From positions 1,333,920 to 1,397,919 of the forward strand of contig JACAXG010000167.1 in assembly GCA_018881555.1 (NCBI GenBank): DNA of 64,000 bases, written 5' to 3'. A program made the position numbers and the translations under genes. Under the pieces are notes generated by a model. That model worked only from the letters and a program-made list of their open reading frames with translations. It did no database searches and was not told where the DNA came from. Every line of letters starts with the position of its first letter. Position 1 is the first letter of the stretch. This document shows, one piece after another, positions 24,601 to 34,300 of the stretch. The DNA is from Amblyornis subalaris (taxonomy: Eukaryota > Chordata > Aves > Passeriformes > Ptilonorhynchidae).

Positions 24601-27308
24601 CCAACCCTGCTGCCATGGGCAGGGACACCTTCCGCTATCCCAGGTTGCTCCAAGCCCCATCCAGCCCAGCCTTGAAGAATGTTAGGGATGGGGCAGCCAC
24701 AGCATCTCTGGACAACCTGTTACAGGGTCTCACCATCCTCATAGTAAAGAATTTGTTCCCAATATCCCATCTAACTGCCCTCTGGCAGTGGGAAGCCATT
24801 CCCCCCTGTCCTCTCATTTAATGCCCTTGTCCAAAGTCCTTCTTGGAGCCCCTTTAGGTGCTAGAAGGGGCTCTNAGGTCTCCCCAGAGCTTTCTCTTCT
24901 CCAGGTGAACACCTTCAGCTCTCTCAGCCTGCCTTGTTTAGGATTTCTTTGTTGCTTATAAAAAAATTGTTTTAGTAGCAGAAATATTTGAGGTGTCTTG
25001 TGTTCTGATTTTTTTTTTCCTTCTCATGTAGGTCAGAAAAGACCCAGTGACAGCAATAGTGGAACACTGGCAAAAAAACAAAAGCGAACTCCAAAGCGAA
25101 CCAGTGCTGCAGCCAAAAATGAAAAGAATGGAACAGGTATGTTCCTGCAGGAGGAGGAGGGGCAAGGTTATCCTGTCCTGTAAACATGTCTAAGAGCCCA
25201 CTGTCCTCACTGTTACAGACTATTTTCAGATGGGGCTTCCCTCTCACAGTTTTTCAGTTTTATTCATCATGGTTATTGGTGATAAACTGGAGAGAAGTTC
25301 TGAGCTCTGCAGTATCAGTGTTACAGGGAAATCTCTTGGCTATTTTATATTATTTACTTAGGAAGAGCTTTTTAATGACTGTTGTATTAGCAGTTACTAC
25401 ATATTTACCATTCTGCTGATTTTTGTGTATTGGATTGGTTGTGAATTTGGAAGAGGGCACATTTAAAATCTTAAAACGGGTGTTTNTCATGGGAAAAAAA
25501 TTGCCATTTATAAAGTACGGAAAAAGGTTTGATGCTAAAGAACAGCTTTTCATCCAAGGGAATATTGTCTAGTTTTTCTCTCAAGTATGTGGTTATTTTA
25601 GAACTTGCTATAGAAATCTGGATTTTTGTTTCTGTAGCTCATTTTTCGTAGAATCACAGAGTTATTTGTTAAACTTCTGTGTTTTTAGTCATGTTTCAGA
25701 ACTGTTCCTTTAGATGTGTAAAGCAATTTGATAACTNTATACAGTCATGTGCTACCTACCAATAGTAATGCAGGTTTAATCTTTAAGAAAGGGGTTCTAG
25801 TGTCTGCTTTATATTAGAAGGCCAAAATAGGTGATTTGAGTTAGTTTATCAGTGCTCTAATATTCTAATTTTGATAAATCTNTTATTTCTGTAGAGAAAT
25901 TTGACTATCACTAATTAAGTAGGCCTAGTTAGCCCTCGAATTCTCCTGCAACAGCCATGAATACATTTGAGAGTTCAGTGTGTGTGGTGTCTGATCAGGT
26001 TATCCATGGAATCTGAGATCATTATTCCTTGGGTGCCTTCTGCGATCTTCTGAGGAAGAAGCAGCAATTTTTTCTTAATCATTGTTTTTTTAGTATAACC
26101 ACAGTTTGTAAAATGTCGGTGTGGGGTTTTTTTTAAGTCCAAATTAAATTCTTCTTCCTGCAGGACAAAGCAGTGACAGTGAAGACCTTCCTGTCCTGGA
26201 CAGTTCGAGTAAATGTACTCCTGTAAAACACATCAATGCATCCAAACCACAGAAGATTTCCCGCTCCCCTGCAAGGGTGATTTCCCCTCACATCAAAGAT
26301 GGAGAGAAGGATAAACACAGGGAGAAGCACCACCACCAGAATGCTTCACCCAGAGTGTACAAATGGAGCTTCCAGCTCAGTAAGGATTCTTTAACTGACT
26401 CAATTAGAGGGAATTTCTGAGAAAATTTGTTCTGAAAGAAAAACGTGCGAATTTGGGGGNTCTAAATTAGGTGTGGACCTTTTCTGGCATAGTTTTGGAA
26501 GTGTGTAATCTTTCATGCTGTGTCTTTTATCCTGTTGAGAATTGGATTCATTTGTTTAAAATCACCTAATGAAGTTGTTTTTTCTTTCCCTTCCACTTAC
26601 AGATGAACTGGACAATATGAGCAGCACTGAAAAGATCTCCTTCTTACAAGAAAAGCTACAGGAGATACGAAAATACTACATGTCCTTNAAGTCAGAAGTA
26701 GCAACCATAGACAGGAGAAGGAAACGATTAAAAAAGAAAGACAGAGAAGGTAAGTTTGAGATTTGCTTTATGATTCCCATGAGGAGTTAATTTGTTTGAA
26801 AATGTGTAACTCAAAGCAACTTGAGTTTAATTGATGATATTTTTGNAAACAGAAAAGTGTTACCATCTGTTTGCATACATATTTAGAAAGAATATTTGTG
26901 GCTTTTTAAAACTTGAACCTAACAGAAACATCTGCTGATTATTTTATAACTGTGTATTAGAAACTTGGACTTCCTAGTGCAAGTGTTTTCAATTTGTGTA
27001 ATGACTCATCTTGAGTTACCTTTTCAATAATTGGGTGAGGTTAATCCAGTGTCTGTGAATACAGCAGTGGCAAAAACTCTGTATCAGTTTTTTGTGCCTG
27101 TGCTACTTCTTTGAAGTCTTTTGAAGAACCTCATAACCAAGGAAGCCTTCCTTGCGAGCTGTGCTGTGATAACCTAACGCTGATCTGCTGTTCTGTGTGT
27201 TCAGTGTCACATACAGGAGCATCCATGTCATCTGCTTCCTCAGACACTGGAATGAGCCCCTCGTCATCCTCTCCTCCCCAGAACGTGCTCGCTGTCGAAT
27301 GCAGGTGA
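548..27308 (+). CDS. ARID4A: ARID4A (AT-rich interaction domain 4A / RBBP1), 3' 17 coding exons, 5' end outside window
   Basis: ARID4A is a nuclear Rb-binding and SIN3-HDAC-associated chromatin regulator. Join: 548-627, 1765-1841, 3269-3435, 12520-12592, 14917-15011, 15326-15423, 16878-17106, 18778-19028, 20331-20528, 21676-21760, 21924-22056, 22260-22322, 23311-24441, 25032-25136, 26164-26379, 26603-26749, 27205-27308. Every exon has AG/GT borders and the phases agree throughout, giving 3252 nt (1083 residues plus stop). In order, the product shows the end of the RBB1NT region, an ARID domain (window residues about 110-214), acidic/basic linkers, a chromo-barrel (about 374-443), a Lys-rich stretch, a long acidic Ser/Glu region with an LXCXE Rb-binding motif, a basic segment and a C-terminal coiled coil ending NVLAVECR. 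Similarity to human ARID4A, recalled from memory, is high across all exons. The N-terminal Tudor domain is upstream. One 63-bp exon may be alternative. Identification is very secure. Confidence 0.97.
1161..1191 (+). repeat. Purine-rich GA low-complexity tract
   Basis: An uninterrupted G/A run in the intron between the first two visible ARID4A exons. A run of about 13 C bases lies nearby at 1584-1596. Confidence 0.75.
1765..1841 (+). CDS. ARID4A: ARID4A coding exon (RBB1NT region)
   Basis: Completes a Phe codon from the previous exon, then encodes [17 protein letters not shown] and a short Ser/Pro/Lys tail. Acceptor AG at 1763-1764, donor gtaaat at 1842. Confidence 0.93.
2293..2313 (+). repeat. 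ATGG microsatellite
   Basis: About four tandem copies of a GGAT/ATGG tetramer in an ARID4A intron. Confidence 0.8.
3269..3435 (+). CDS. ARID4A: ARID4A coding exon (linker before ARID)
   Basis: Encodes a segment containing [18 protein letters not shown] followed by Glu/Lys-rich residues, matching the human linker before the ARID domain. Acceptor at 3267-3268, donor gtgagt at 3436. Two Ns fall at first codon positions. Confidence 0.93.
4015..4735 (+). mobile_element. CR1 LINE fragment, 3' part, sense
   Basis: The longest CR1 copy in the window. It runs from the end of the reverse-transcriptase ORF region through the CR1 3' sequence (one-liners such as gcctggtctagtggaaggtg) to a degraded tail near 4735. 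Frame is broken and contains Ns, so it is a dead 5'-truncated copy lying in the ARID4A intron in the host-gene direction. Confidence 0.85.
4855..5420 (+). promoter_or_regulatory. Intragenic CpG-rich island with candidate alternative first exon of ARID4A
   Basis: A block rich in CpG inside AT-rich intron, densest at 5050-5180 and 5280-5325. It contains an NRF1-like GCGCAGGCGC (about 5120), NotI-type GCGGCCGC sequences and a pyrimidine run (5029-5053). It is followed by AGCTCCTAG/gtaagg at 5417/5418, a strong splice donor. What is seen is composition and donor; an alternative promoter or a nested non-coding transcript is inference. Any ARID4A product from here would have to start at an internal Met, for instance the one at 12581. 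Confidence 0.5.
6001..6068 (+). repeat. Dispersed repeat, copy 1
   Basis: Shares about 60 bp at high identity with 7556-7620, including the words aaaggattccaga and aggagaagctgt. The family was not recognised and it does not look like CR1. Confidence 0.6.
7556..7620 (+). repeat. Dispersed repeat, copy 2
   Basis: Direct-orientation partner of 6001-6068. Similarity fades on both sides. Confidence 0.6.
8480..8672 (+). mobile_element. CR1 LINE 3' fragment, sense
   Basis: Typical CR1 3' sequence (ggtggtgaggccctggca, then ggtctggtggaaggtgtccc, then ccattct) ending in a degenerate tail. 5'-truncated, non-coding. Confidence 0.85.
10327..10420 (+). mobile_element. CR1 LINE short 3' fragment, sense
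   Basis: Degraded end of CR1: gatgatctttaaggtctg and cattctatga are recognisable. Confidence 0.6.
12520..12592 (+). CDS. ARID4A: ARID4A coding exon (start of ARID domain)
   Basis: Encodes [20 protein letters not shown] and MEDR, the first helix of the ARID fold. Acceptor at 12518-12519, donor gtaaca at 12593. Its internal Met (12581) is the first in-frame start for any transcript beginning in the upstream intron. Confidence 0.95.
14917..15011 (+). CDS. ARID4A: ARID4A coding exon (ARID domain)
   Basis: Encodes [20 protein letters not shown] and [13 protein letters not shown], the core helices and loop of ARID. Acceptor 14915-14916, donor gtaagt at 15012. Confidence 0.96.
15070..15232 (+). 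mobile_element. CR1 LINE 3' fragment inside a short ARID4A intron
   Basis: CR1 3' sequence (gcaacctggtctagtggaag) fills about half of the 314-bp intron between two ARID-domain exons, beginning roughly 60 bp after the donor. Confidence 0.82.
15326..15423 (+). CDS. ARID4A: ARID4A coding exon (ARID domain)
   Basis: Encodes [17 protein letters not shown], then [13 protein letters not shown]: the ARID DNA-contact helices. Acceptor AG 15324-15325, donor gtaagt at 15424, phase 2 end. Confidence 0.96.
16878..17106 (+). CDS. ARID4A: ARID4A coding exon (end of ARID, acidic linker)
   Basis: Encodes [18 protein letters not shown] (an N makes the Tyr codon TAN), then an acidic linker with [20 protein letters not shown]. 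Acceptor 16876-16877, donor gtgagt at 17107. Confidence 0.95.
17660..17765 (+). repeat. Possible ancient LINE tail remnant
   Basis: Contains gatcagaccagtgacccatc, which resembles a common amniote interspersed-repeat phrase also seen near 37925. Family assignment is uncertain. Confidence 0.3.
18778..19028 (+). CDS. ARID4A: ARID4A coding exon (charged linker)
   Basis: Encodes [19 protein letters not shown] and a long Lys/Glu-rich linker ending with [11 protein letters not shown]. Acceptor 18776-18777, donor gtaaac at 19029. An upstream in-frame Met comes from intron read-through and is not the start. Confidence 0.94.
20331..20528 (+). CDS. ARID4A: ARID4A coding exon (chromo-barrel domain)
   Basis: After a short acidic run it encodes [20 protein letters not shown] and [14 protein letters not shown], the strands and aromatic residues of the MRG/MSL-type chromo-barrel. 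Acceptor 20329-20330, donor gtgagg at 20529. Confidence 0.96.
21453..21575 (-). mobile_element. CR1 LINE 3' fragment, antisense to ARID4A
   Basis: Reverse complement of the CR1 3' end (atggaatggtttggcttgga, then ccactagaccaggttgctcc). One of two CR1 copies opposed to ARID4A transcription. Confidence 0.85.
21676..21760 (+). CDS. ARID4A: ARID4A coding exon (end of chromo-barrel, basic patch)
   Basis: Encodes [18 protein letters not shown] then [10 protein letters not shown], which looks like a nuclear localisation signal. Acceptor 21674-21675, donor gtaatg at 21761. Confidence 0.95.
21924..22056 (+). CDS. ARID4A: ARID4A coding exon (basic KRGRPPLK segment)
   Basis: Encodes [16 protein letters not shown] then [15 protein letters not shown], an AT-hook-like GRP core, and ends SLPKTPNSE plus one base. 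Acceptor 21922-21923, donor gtaaat at 22057. Without splicing, the frame stays open to a TGA at 22155-22157. Confidence 0.93.
22260..22322 (+). CDS. ARID4A: ARID4A 63-bp in-frame exon, possible cassette
   Basis: Bounded by acceptor AG 22258-22259 and donor gtgagt at 22323. It starts and ends in phase 1, so inclusion or skipping both keep frame. It encodes [20 protein letters not shown], basic then acidic, with RRQT and RRSS resembling basophilic kinase sites. I do not recall this stretch in the main human isoform, so it may be alternatively spliced. Confidence 0.75.
23311..24441 (+). CDS. ARID4A: ARID4A large coding exon (acidic region with LXCXE)
   Basis: A 1131-bp exon encoding the long Ser/Glu-rich region. 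It opens with [15 protein letters not shown], contains [20 protein letters not shown] and [13 protein letters not shown] as in human, the Rb-binding LLCHE, and [20 protein letters not shown] near its end. Acceptor 23309-23310, donor gtgagc at 24442. Confidence 0.97.
24099..24113 (+). other. ARID4A: LXCXE Rb-binding motif codons in ARID4A
   Basis: The codons read L-L-C-H-E, followed by [13 protein letters not shown] is the established pocket-protein binding motif of RBBP1/ARID4A, and it is intact here. Confidence 0.9.
24548..24935 (-). mobile_element. CR1 LINE 3' fragment, antisense to ARID4A
   Basis: Starts with agaatcacagaatggtttgg (reverse of the CR1 3' end) and extends about 390 bp into the region encoding ctgagagagctg-type sequence. 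It lies about 100 bp after the large exon donor. Confidence 0.88.
25032..25136 (+). CDS. ARID4A: ARID4A coding exon (basic segment)
   Basis: Encodes [20 protein letters not shown] then [14 protein letters not shown], a likely nuclear localisation segment, close to human. Acceptor 25030-25031, donor gtatgt at 25137. Confidence 0.95.
26164..26379 (+). CDS. ARID4A: ARID4A coding exon
   Basis: Encodes [20 protein letters not shown], then [17 protein letters not shown] and YKWSFQL. Acceptor 26162-26163, donor gtaagg at 26380. A His run (HHH) is present where human is shorter. Confidence 0.95.
26603..26749 (+). CDS. ARID4A: ARID4A coding exon (C-terminal coiled coil)
   Basis: Encodes [20 protein letters not shown] and IRKYYMS, then [18 protein letters not shown]: a helical coiled-coil and basic tail. 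One N falls at a third position. Acceptor 26601-26602, donor gtaagt at 26750. Confidence 0.96.
27205..27308 (+). CDS. ARID4A: ARID4A terminal coding exon
   Basis: Encodes [20 protein letters not shown] and then [13 protein letters not shown] with TGA at 27306-27308, identical or nearly so to the conserved ARID4A C-terminus. Acceptor 27203-27204. Confidence 0.97.
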
Positions 27309-28245
27309 TAAACATTTCTCTGCCTTGCCAGCAACTTGCTGCCATGGACATAAACCCTGAAATTCAACCACAGAAAGCACTCAACTGGTTTGACATTGCC
27401 AAGTATATCCTATACACACTTCCACTGCTGGACTGTACCTGTTCCCCCCTTCTCCCCTCTTCTTTTGTTTAATTTACTGTTCAGAGAACTTAAGCTCATT
27501 GGTAACTGAAGGTTTGTAGGCACAACGTGACATCCTTGTCATTGTGTTTGTTTTTATTTCTTGTTTGTTTGTGTTTTTTTTTCTTAACACAGAGAAAGGG
27601 CACTTATCAAATTTGAAAAGTTATGTCCAATGAAGCATTCAGGTGTTCTAGGGTGATCTTAAAAAAAAAAAAATGCAAGTGCACCAAGCAGACATCAGAG
27701 TATTATCCAAAAGAACTGAGTAACTGCTGCACTTTCACCGAGCTGTGGGTAACTCTTGGTGAGTAGTTCCTCTTTGTGGAAGCACTTGCTATACAGAACT
27801 GCCAAAGTATGTGTTCAGCAATGTGCCCAGTTTTAAAGCTGTAAATGGGACAAAATAAATTGTGAAAGGAAGTGTAGTTGACTGAAAACTACAGTTGTAA
27901 TAAGTCTTCCACTTTTTATAGGATTTTTGAGCACACAATTATGCAAATGTTTTAATGTTTGTTAATGTTTACAGTGGAATTGTGAATAGGTTTTCAGTGG
28001 ACTATCTTATCCCTTGACAAAAATATTTTGTCTTTTTTCTATGTAATTTCAGAGTTTTTATTTTGTTACAAAAAGACGAAAAATGAAATATATAACAACA
28101 ATGAAGTTATTTAACAAGATTTCTAAAGCTGAAATTTTTGTGTAAAATAAGGTATCTTGCAACTTGTTAAATATATTTATTCAGACATTGGATGTTGTAT
28201 TTTTATGTATTTTTTAAAATATTAATAAAATTGGAAAAAAAAATT
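27309..28245 (+). other. ARID4A: ARID4A 3' UTR (proximal form)
   Basis: AT-rich sequence after the stop with no competing ORF. A canonical AATAAA at 28224-28229 is followed by an A-rich stretch near 28235, giving a likely cleavage site about 28245. An earlier AATAAA is at 27854-27859. Confidence 0.7.
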
Positions 28246-29215
28246 CTAGGTTAGTTCACTCTTTGGACAAAACATCCTTATCAGTTCTGGCTCTTCAGGA
28301 GGAGTTATCCAGTAGCCAAGCCTGTACTTCCAATGGGTCTGTCTACGTATCCTCCACCACACAGATCTGCCAGCAGGCATCTGGGTTAAACTAAACTTTA
28401 TTTGGAAACTTTGGCAGTCCTAGTACTTACCTTGTTTGGAGGAACAAAATTTATNGGGTTGCCCTTAAGATGCTTTGTCACAAGTTCTTGTGTTTGCTGT
28501 ACTGCCGAATAAATTTATATCTCCCAAAGTTGAGATGCAACAATAAAGTAAAGCAACTGTGTGTGCTCTGTCTGTGGATTGTCCCACGGGCAGATGCAGT
28601 TTGTAAATAACTCTTCCAAACCCATGTATTTAAAGCAGTTTGCATATACATTATGTATAAAAGTGATTTTTTAATCAATTTTTTTATTCATGTTTGTACA
28701 TTGAAAGGGGGTGTGAGCCCCTTTTTCTGTGTTTAATATGCTGTAGAGTAATAACATAGATGCTCTAGACTGTACATCAGGATATTCTGGTTCACACGGC
28801 AGAAGGTCAGGAGGAAACACTAGTGATGGCGTAGCATTACTAAAATTGATGTTTCTTGAAATTTCATTTTACAACATTTGTCAACTTGTGATTCCAATTC
28901 CTTCCATTTTCGCAGAAAATTAAAGAAAAAGTACTCTTGTAAATGCACTTTTTCTGTCTTTTCTTAAGCAAAGCAGAACTATTTCAATGTAAGATAAATA
29001 TGGAGCTCACTAGACAGCGCTAATAAAGGCCATGTTTTAAACATAGGCTTTATATTCTATTTTTATTTAAGTGATTGTTCTTGTAAATGTCTGGACTTTA
29101 ACCTAAATAGGAAAGTTAATCTCCATAAATTACTGTAAAGACTTTTTTCAGAGCTAACTTTTACTGTTAATCTTATAATAGCTACGAATAAAAAGCAATA
29201 CTCATTTAAAAGGAA
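28246..29215 (+). other. ARID4A: Possible distal ARID4A 3' UTR
   Basis: Continues AT-rich with further AATAAA signals at 28508-28513, 28542-28547, 29022-29027 and 29187-29192. A longer 3' UTR is plausible but not proven. No coding sequence is seen. Confidence 0.45.
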
Positions 29216-30263
29216 GTAACATGGGTCACATGTTTAATATTTGCAGAAGCAAATTTAAAATCCGGGGAAATAACAGGATTAATTCTGTGTTGTGCAGATC
29301 TCTAACCTGTGTGCACACTGAGATCTTAAACAGGCACAGAGACACTCCCAGCACAGAGGATGGAGGAGCTTCTGCCCATCTGTGCCTCGGCTGAGATGTT
29401 GCCCACGTGTGTTCTCAGCTCACTGCTGCTCCCTGTGTCTTAGGAATGTTTAAAACACTGCTTGGAAGACTCCAGGTATGCTTCCATGGAACATGGAAAC
29501 CCATTCCAACGGGGGGTTGCTCCTTGACAGAGAGAACTTGCTCCCTTGCTTCCTCTTCCACCTGCTTACCTTGCACTGCTCACCCCCAAAACAACTGGCA
29601 GTATTCTGGCACAGCACTAAACCTGCAGGAAAAGGGGGGATTTCTGCCAAGCCATTGGAAAGGCCTCCAGCACGTCACTGATTTCCTGATTTTATCTTTC
29701 TGAGAAGGAGCATATCAGTTAGCCACATTATTCAGTACATGTTTGCAGTAGTTTGCTGTGATGTTTAAAAATATCACAGGGAAAAGAAGATTAACTGGTA
29801 TCATTGGGTTGTCCTGGGTTAAAGGTGAAATCAAGAAGAAACCCTAATAAGATCTACGATTTCTAACTACAATAATCCCCTTATTGATGCTTTGTTGACA
29901 TGAAATAAATTCCAAAGTGTCTTCCCCTGAATGAAAGTTCATTCTGCTGAAGACACAATAATTATGATTATACAGAATTGGGATTTTTTTAAAATAAGAG
30001 ATTAGGTATTGTGTTTCCAAGAGCAAGCAAAAATAAAGCACCCTCCTGGCATTCTTTGTGCTGTTCTCCTGCCTTCTGATCTCCTACAGGTTTTCCTCAA
30101 AATGATACTTGTTATTTCAAGCTTCCTTAGGAGGTTAAAAAGAATAAAAATTAAGATGTGGGATCCAACACTGTTAAAAAGAACAGGGTTGTAAGAGAAT
30201 CAGACCCTTCCCTCACTTCCTGCAATTGATACAAAGAACTGGCAGATTTCTTATTTTTGCATT
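29216..30263. other. Intergenic, no gene recognised
   Basis: Unique-looking sequence with only short ORFs. The stretch 30088-30194 has an acceptor-like cctacag and a basic ORF, but it does not join in frame to the candidate exons that follow. Confidence 0.6.
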
Positions 30264-31388
30264 AGCATATATCTGAAAGGTGGAAAAAACTTGAAATGCT
30301 TGCAGGCAAGGACATAAGGTAAGATTCATTTCCTTACTTGTTGTAGTTTTTACTTCCTTTTCATCAAGTGTATCAGCTGTATTTGTCCTAATGAGTTTTT
30401 ATTTTCTAATGTGAAAGTTTAGCAACACCCAGTTAAACCCCTGCTTGTTTTTGGCTCCTCCATCAGTTGCTGGTGGCTGAGAAACTTTTTCTCTTGCTTA
30501 ATCAGCCTGAACAGATCAGGCAGGAGAAGCAGAGTTGTTAGAACAACAATAACAAGTCATTATTTTGACAGAGGTTAAGCAGATTTTCAGAAGTAATTAT
30601 CAGTGAATGAAAAGCGTAACAAGGGCAAAGAAATGTGTGTCTTCATGGAGGATGATGTATCTGACCTTCACAGGGAGCAGCAGAAAAGGTGATTAAATCC
30701 CTTCTTTACTCTTGGTGGATTTGTGCATGCTTGCATCTAATTTTTTTAAAGGTGCAGTATTAGAATAGCTAGACATTTTTTTTAAATTATTACATATTCT
30801 CATTTTTTGTAGGGGGAGCCATGCAGTAATAGCTACCAAAATGACTCAGGATGACTTTGATGTGGAGCTGGAAAGAGAACCTGAATTTAAGGATTGTCAA
30901 CTCCTGTGCCTCAGTCAGACTATCCACTGCTGGGAGAGCCTTCTCTCTCCAGACAGGTTTGTCAACCAGATGGAATGTCACATGAAAAAAATGAATACTT
31001 TATAACATGTTCTTCTTTTCCCCATTAAAAATATTCTTGGATAGCTGAGGCAGCCAAATGAATTTTCTGGGCAGCATTCAATGGAATTCTTTTACAGCAA
31101 TAAGCCTAAGAAATGCTGTTGTCTTCTTTTTAAGAAAAGAGCAGGTTTGGTTTGATGGCTTGAAAGAAATCTGACATGAGCCAGAAGCCAGATTTACCAG
31201 CTGAAATAAAAGATTAATGTGTTCACAAAAGTATGTTGAGCTGTTTACTTCCGTGTGCCCCTGCCTTTGCAGAAATTATGCNCTGATATCTTGGTTATTT
31301 TTTACTTCTCTGTTCTTGGGATTTTATTATTTGCTACAGTGTGCAGGATAAAGACTCTGGAGATGTGGGGAACAGAATAAAGCAGTGA
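30264..31388 (+). CDS. Candidate small spliced gene (hypothetical)
   Basis: Not a recognised gene. Exon 2 (30813-30956) is open for 47 codons (for example MTQDDFDVELEREPEFKDC and IHCWESLLSP) with a good acceptor and a moderate donor. It joins in phase to exon 3 (31340-31388), which has an excellent polypyrimidine acceptor and encodes VQDKDSGDVGNRIKQ then TGA. Two upstream exons end in the matching phase: 30264-30318 with donor gtaaga (encodes ERWKKLEMLAGKD), or 30633-30688 starting MCVFMEDDVSDLHREQQ with a weaker donor. The product would be roughly 70-85 residues. This could be chance, a non-coding RNA, or a gene decaying in the slot where mammals carry TOMM20L, though it does not look like TOMM20L. 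Confidence 0.2.
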
Positions 31389-34300
31389 AACCAAAGGGGA
31401 TGTTGCCAGAGGCTGACTCACTGTAATTCAAGGGCTTAGGAAAATGACATTTTATAATTAGCTCACACTGTTAAGCTGTTGCTCTCAGATTTTGAGAAAA
31501 TTTGTTCTCCCATATTACATCACACCAAATAGGATGGTTTTTTAAGAGGTCTCAGAGAGTTTAAAATTACCTTTATCAGTTACCACTGAGTAGCTGGGAT
31601 TTATTTGGGGTCTTGGTTTGCTTTGGAGATCTGCAAGTTCCCCAAAGTCCACAAGCATTTATTAGTCCCATCCATTGCTTTGGAGGAATAGGCAAATTCA
31701 GTTTTTTGTGTTCCAGTTGTACTGGTCTGAATATGTGCTTGTTTTAATGCTGCTGAGTGGTGGATTTTGTGATCAGCCACAGCCCAGTGACAAATACCAT
31801 GTTGTCATTTAAAGAAAACTGGAAGGATAGAACAGTGTTAATTGTGGAAGNAGATTTTCTAAGAGTAGGACTTTCTGGCATCTTCTTTGTTTTGAATTAT
31901 CTTTGCTATTTGTGTTGCTGTTCCTGCTCCTTCCCATTTCAGAGTACTCCTAATTTCTGGCTCAGAGCAGGTTGGTTCTGCTTCAGCTCTGCAGCTGCCT
32001 GCTGTTGACATTGGTTAACACCTTTATGCTGTTGTTTACCCCATACCAAGANCGTTCAAACATGAAAAAGTGTCTCTGTTTGATGACACTTGGCTTTAAT
32101 GCACGAGCACAGCTCACTCGATGCAGTAACCACGGCAGCTTTGCTTGATTTTCTCTGTTTCAGTGTTTGCCAGCAAAGAAAACCTGCCCTGGAGCTCTGT
32201 TACAGCTGTGAAAACCTGCAGGTGTTTTGTCATCTTTGTGTTTAACTCTCAGCCTGTTGGTGAGGGACTCAGTGCTGTGGGTTTGGTGATGTCTCTCTTT
32301 TCCTGCTGTTCAGAGGAACCCAGCAACGTTTCCATTCCAGCGCTGTTGGTGTCTTCAGCTNTTCCTGAACTCCTCCTCTAATCCCTCATCTGGGTACAGC
32401 TTGACCTAATTTACCATGTTCCTGCCAGCTATGCCAGTTTCCTAAGGAGGGGTAAGATGTGGAATTTGTGTGAAATACTTTGTTATATTGCACAAGAGTG
32501 TTTTTTCTTTCTGTTTTAACAAGGCACTTGTTTATGTGTAGCTTAAAACCTTCCCTCTTGATGTTCCTTTATTTCCCTTATGAATAAATAAAGCTATTCA
32601 AAAAGAAAAAAAAAGAAGAAAAACCCCAAACTCTGGATTCCTTCTGCACATGCTCTACTTCCCACTCTGCAGGTGACCACTGTGTGCCATCCCAGTGGCG
32701 TGGATGGAGGGGCAGGAGCTTGGGGACAGTGGCTGCCCTGAGGCAGGCAGGAAAATCCCTCTCTGATAAGGAAGTGTTTTGGCAGTGGAACTAGTGAAAA
32801 GTAAAATTTGCTCTGGGTCTGTGAAGGTATTTGAATGTGTTTAACTCAGAATGTGAGAGCAGCCCCACTTAATCCTGTGGGGATGATTATGGAATAATGT
32901 TATTCACAGGCAGTGCAGGAGGGAATTATTTTTGTGACTGTGGTTTGGCTGCTGCTGCTGCAGTTCTCCTTGTTTCCTGCTTTTCCTTTGGAGAACCCTG
33001 AACAATTAGTGAGAATGTGATTTCTCTTTGGCTCAGAGGCACTTTGCAGCATCCCTGTGCAGGGTAACACCTCTCTGTGTNTTTGAACGATCATTTGATG
33101 TTACATCTAGCTTGGAGCTGGTTTCATATAAAACCTTAATTGTTGGGATGTCCCAGTGCACAGGGATGACATTGCTCATTGCCTCCTCTGCAATGTCCTG
33201 CTTTCCCCAGGGCTTTGCTGGAGCTGGGGATGTGCAGGCAAACAGTGAAATGTGTTGTCTTTTCTTCCAAATCTTCCATAAGACATTTTCTTATTTCTCT
33301 GGAGAATCACAAAACAGTTTGGATTGGAAGGGGCCCTTAAAGATCATTGTGTTCCAGCCCCCCCAGGAGTGTCTGCTTGTGCCCCAGGAGTCTCCGTGTG
33401 TCTCTGAGCACTCCAAGGGTAATCCTACCCCTTTCCTGGTGCCCCAGGATCCATCTTCCAAGTGCCTTCTGGTGTGACCCAGACACCTCCCTGTGCCTTT
33501 GGCACACCCTGGTGCAATATGGCCAGTAGTACAACCACAGTTTAATTTGAAGAAGCAGTCAATGATGTGTTTCCCCCAATCTAATTCCAGTTGTTGTTGT
33601 AAAAATGGTGTATGTGTGCATTTTACCTGACTTCTGTTCTGAAGAACCCACAGTCCCCTGACAGCAAAATACAAAGGAGCATAAAGTTAAGGTTAAACGT
33701 AATTTAAAAAACCCTCTAATATTTAGCAGAATTGTAACTTTTTGAGTTCTTTTAATGCCCTCCTCTGGAAACTCAAGGTGCAGGCATAATGCAGGTTCAT
33801 GTGCCACAAGCTCTAATCGCTTTTACAGCTTTTACAGTTTGGGCCAGACTCATTCAAGGAATTTTGGAGCTGAGCTTAATGGACTTCCTAAGGTTTGAAT
33901 TAGATTCCTCAGATGCTGTGTGCTGACTTCCTAACCTAGCTAAGAGGAAATGCTGAAAAAAGAGCTGTTGCTAAGCTCCAGTTCCCAGAGTGGGGTATGT
34001 CACAGCACAGAGGATTTGCCTCCTTGCTCTGAAGCCACAGCCACGCTCAGTGTTTCACCCACACTCCCTGACAGAACACTGCAGTCACTTCTTTTCTTGC
34101 CTTCCACCAGAGAGCTCTGTAGTTGAAGCTCTCAGCAGGGGATTACATAAATTGGGGCTTTGCTTTTATCCTGGAGAGAATTCAAGGAGCCTCTATTATA
34201 ATCTTCCAGCTGATTGATCTGATGGCTCTGCCAGCACTGCTGCTGTCCAGGGCACTCTGGAACAAGGCTCTCATTTGACCCTTCCTGCTGAAATGGTTCT

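Noticed and set aside
30009..30194. Basic 61-residue ORF containing LLQVF, compared with TOM20/TOMM20L
   Set aside because: Only a five-residue resemblance, with no TPR-like or N-terminal anchor sequence around it. It does not join in frame to later exon candidates.
33028..33477. 149-codon + strand ORF and overlapping minus ORFs
   Set aside because: Partly repeat-derived, no splice-site support and no recognisable domain.
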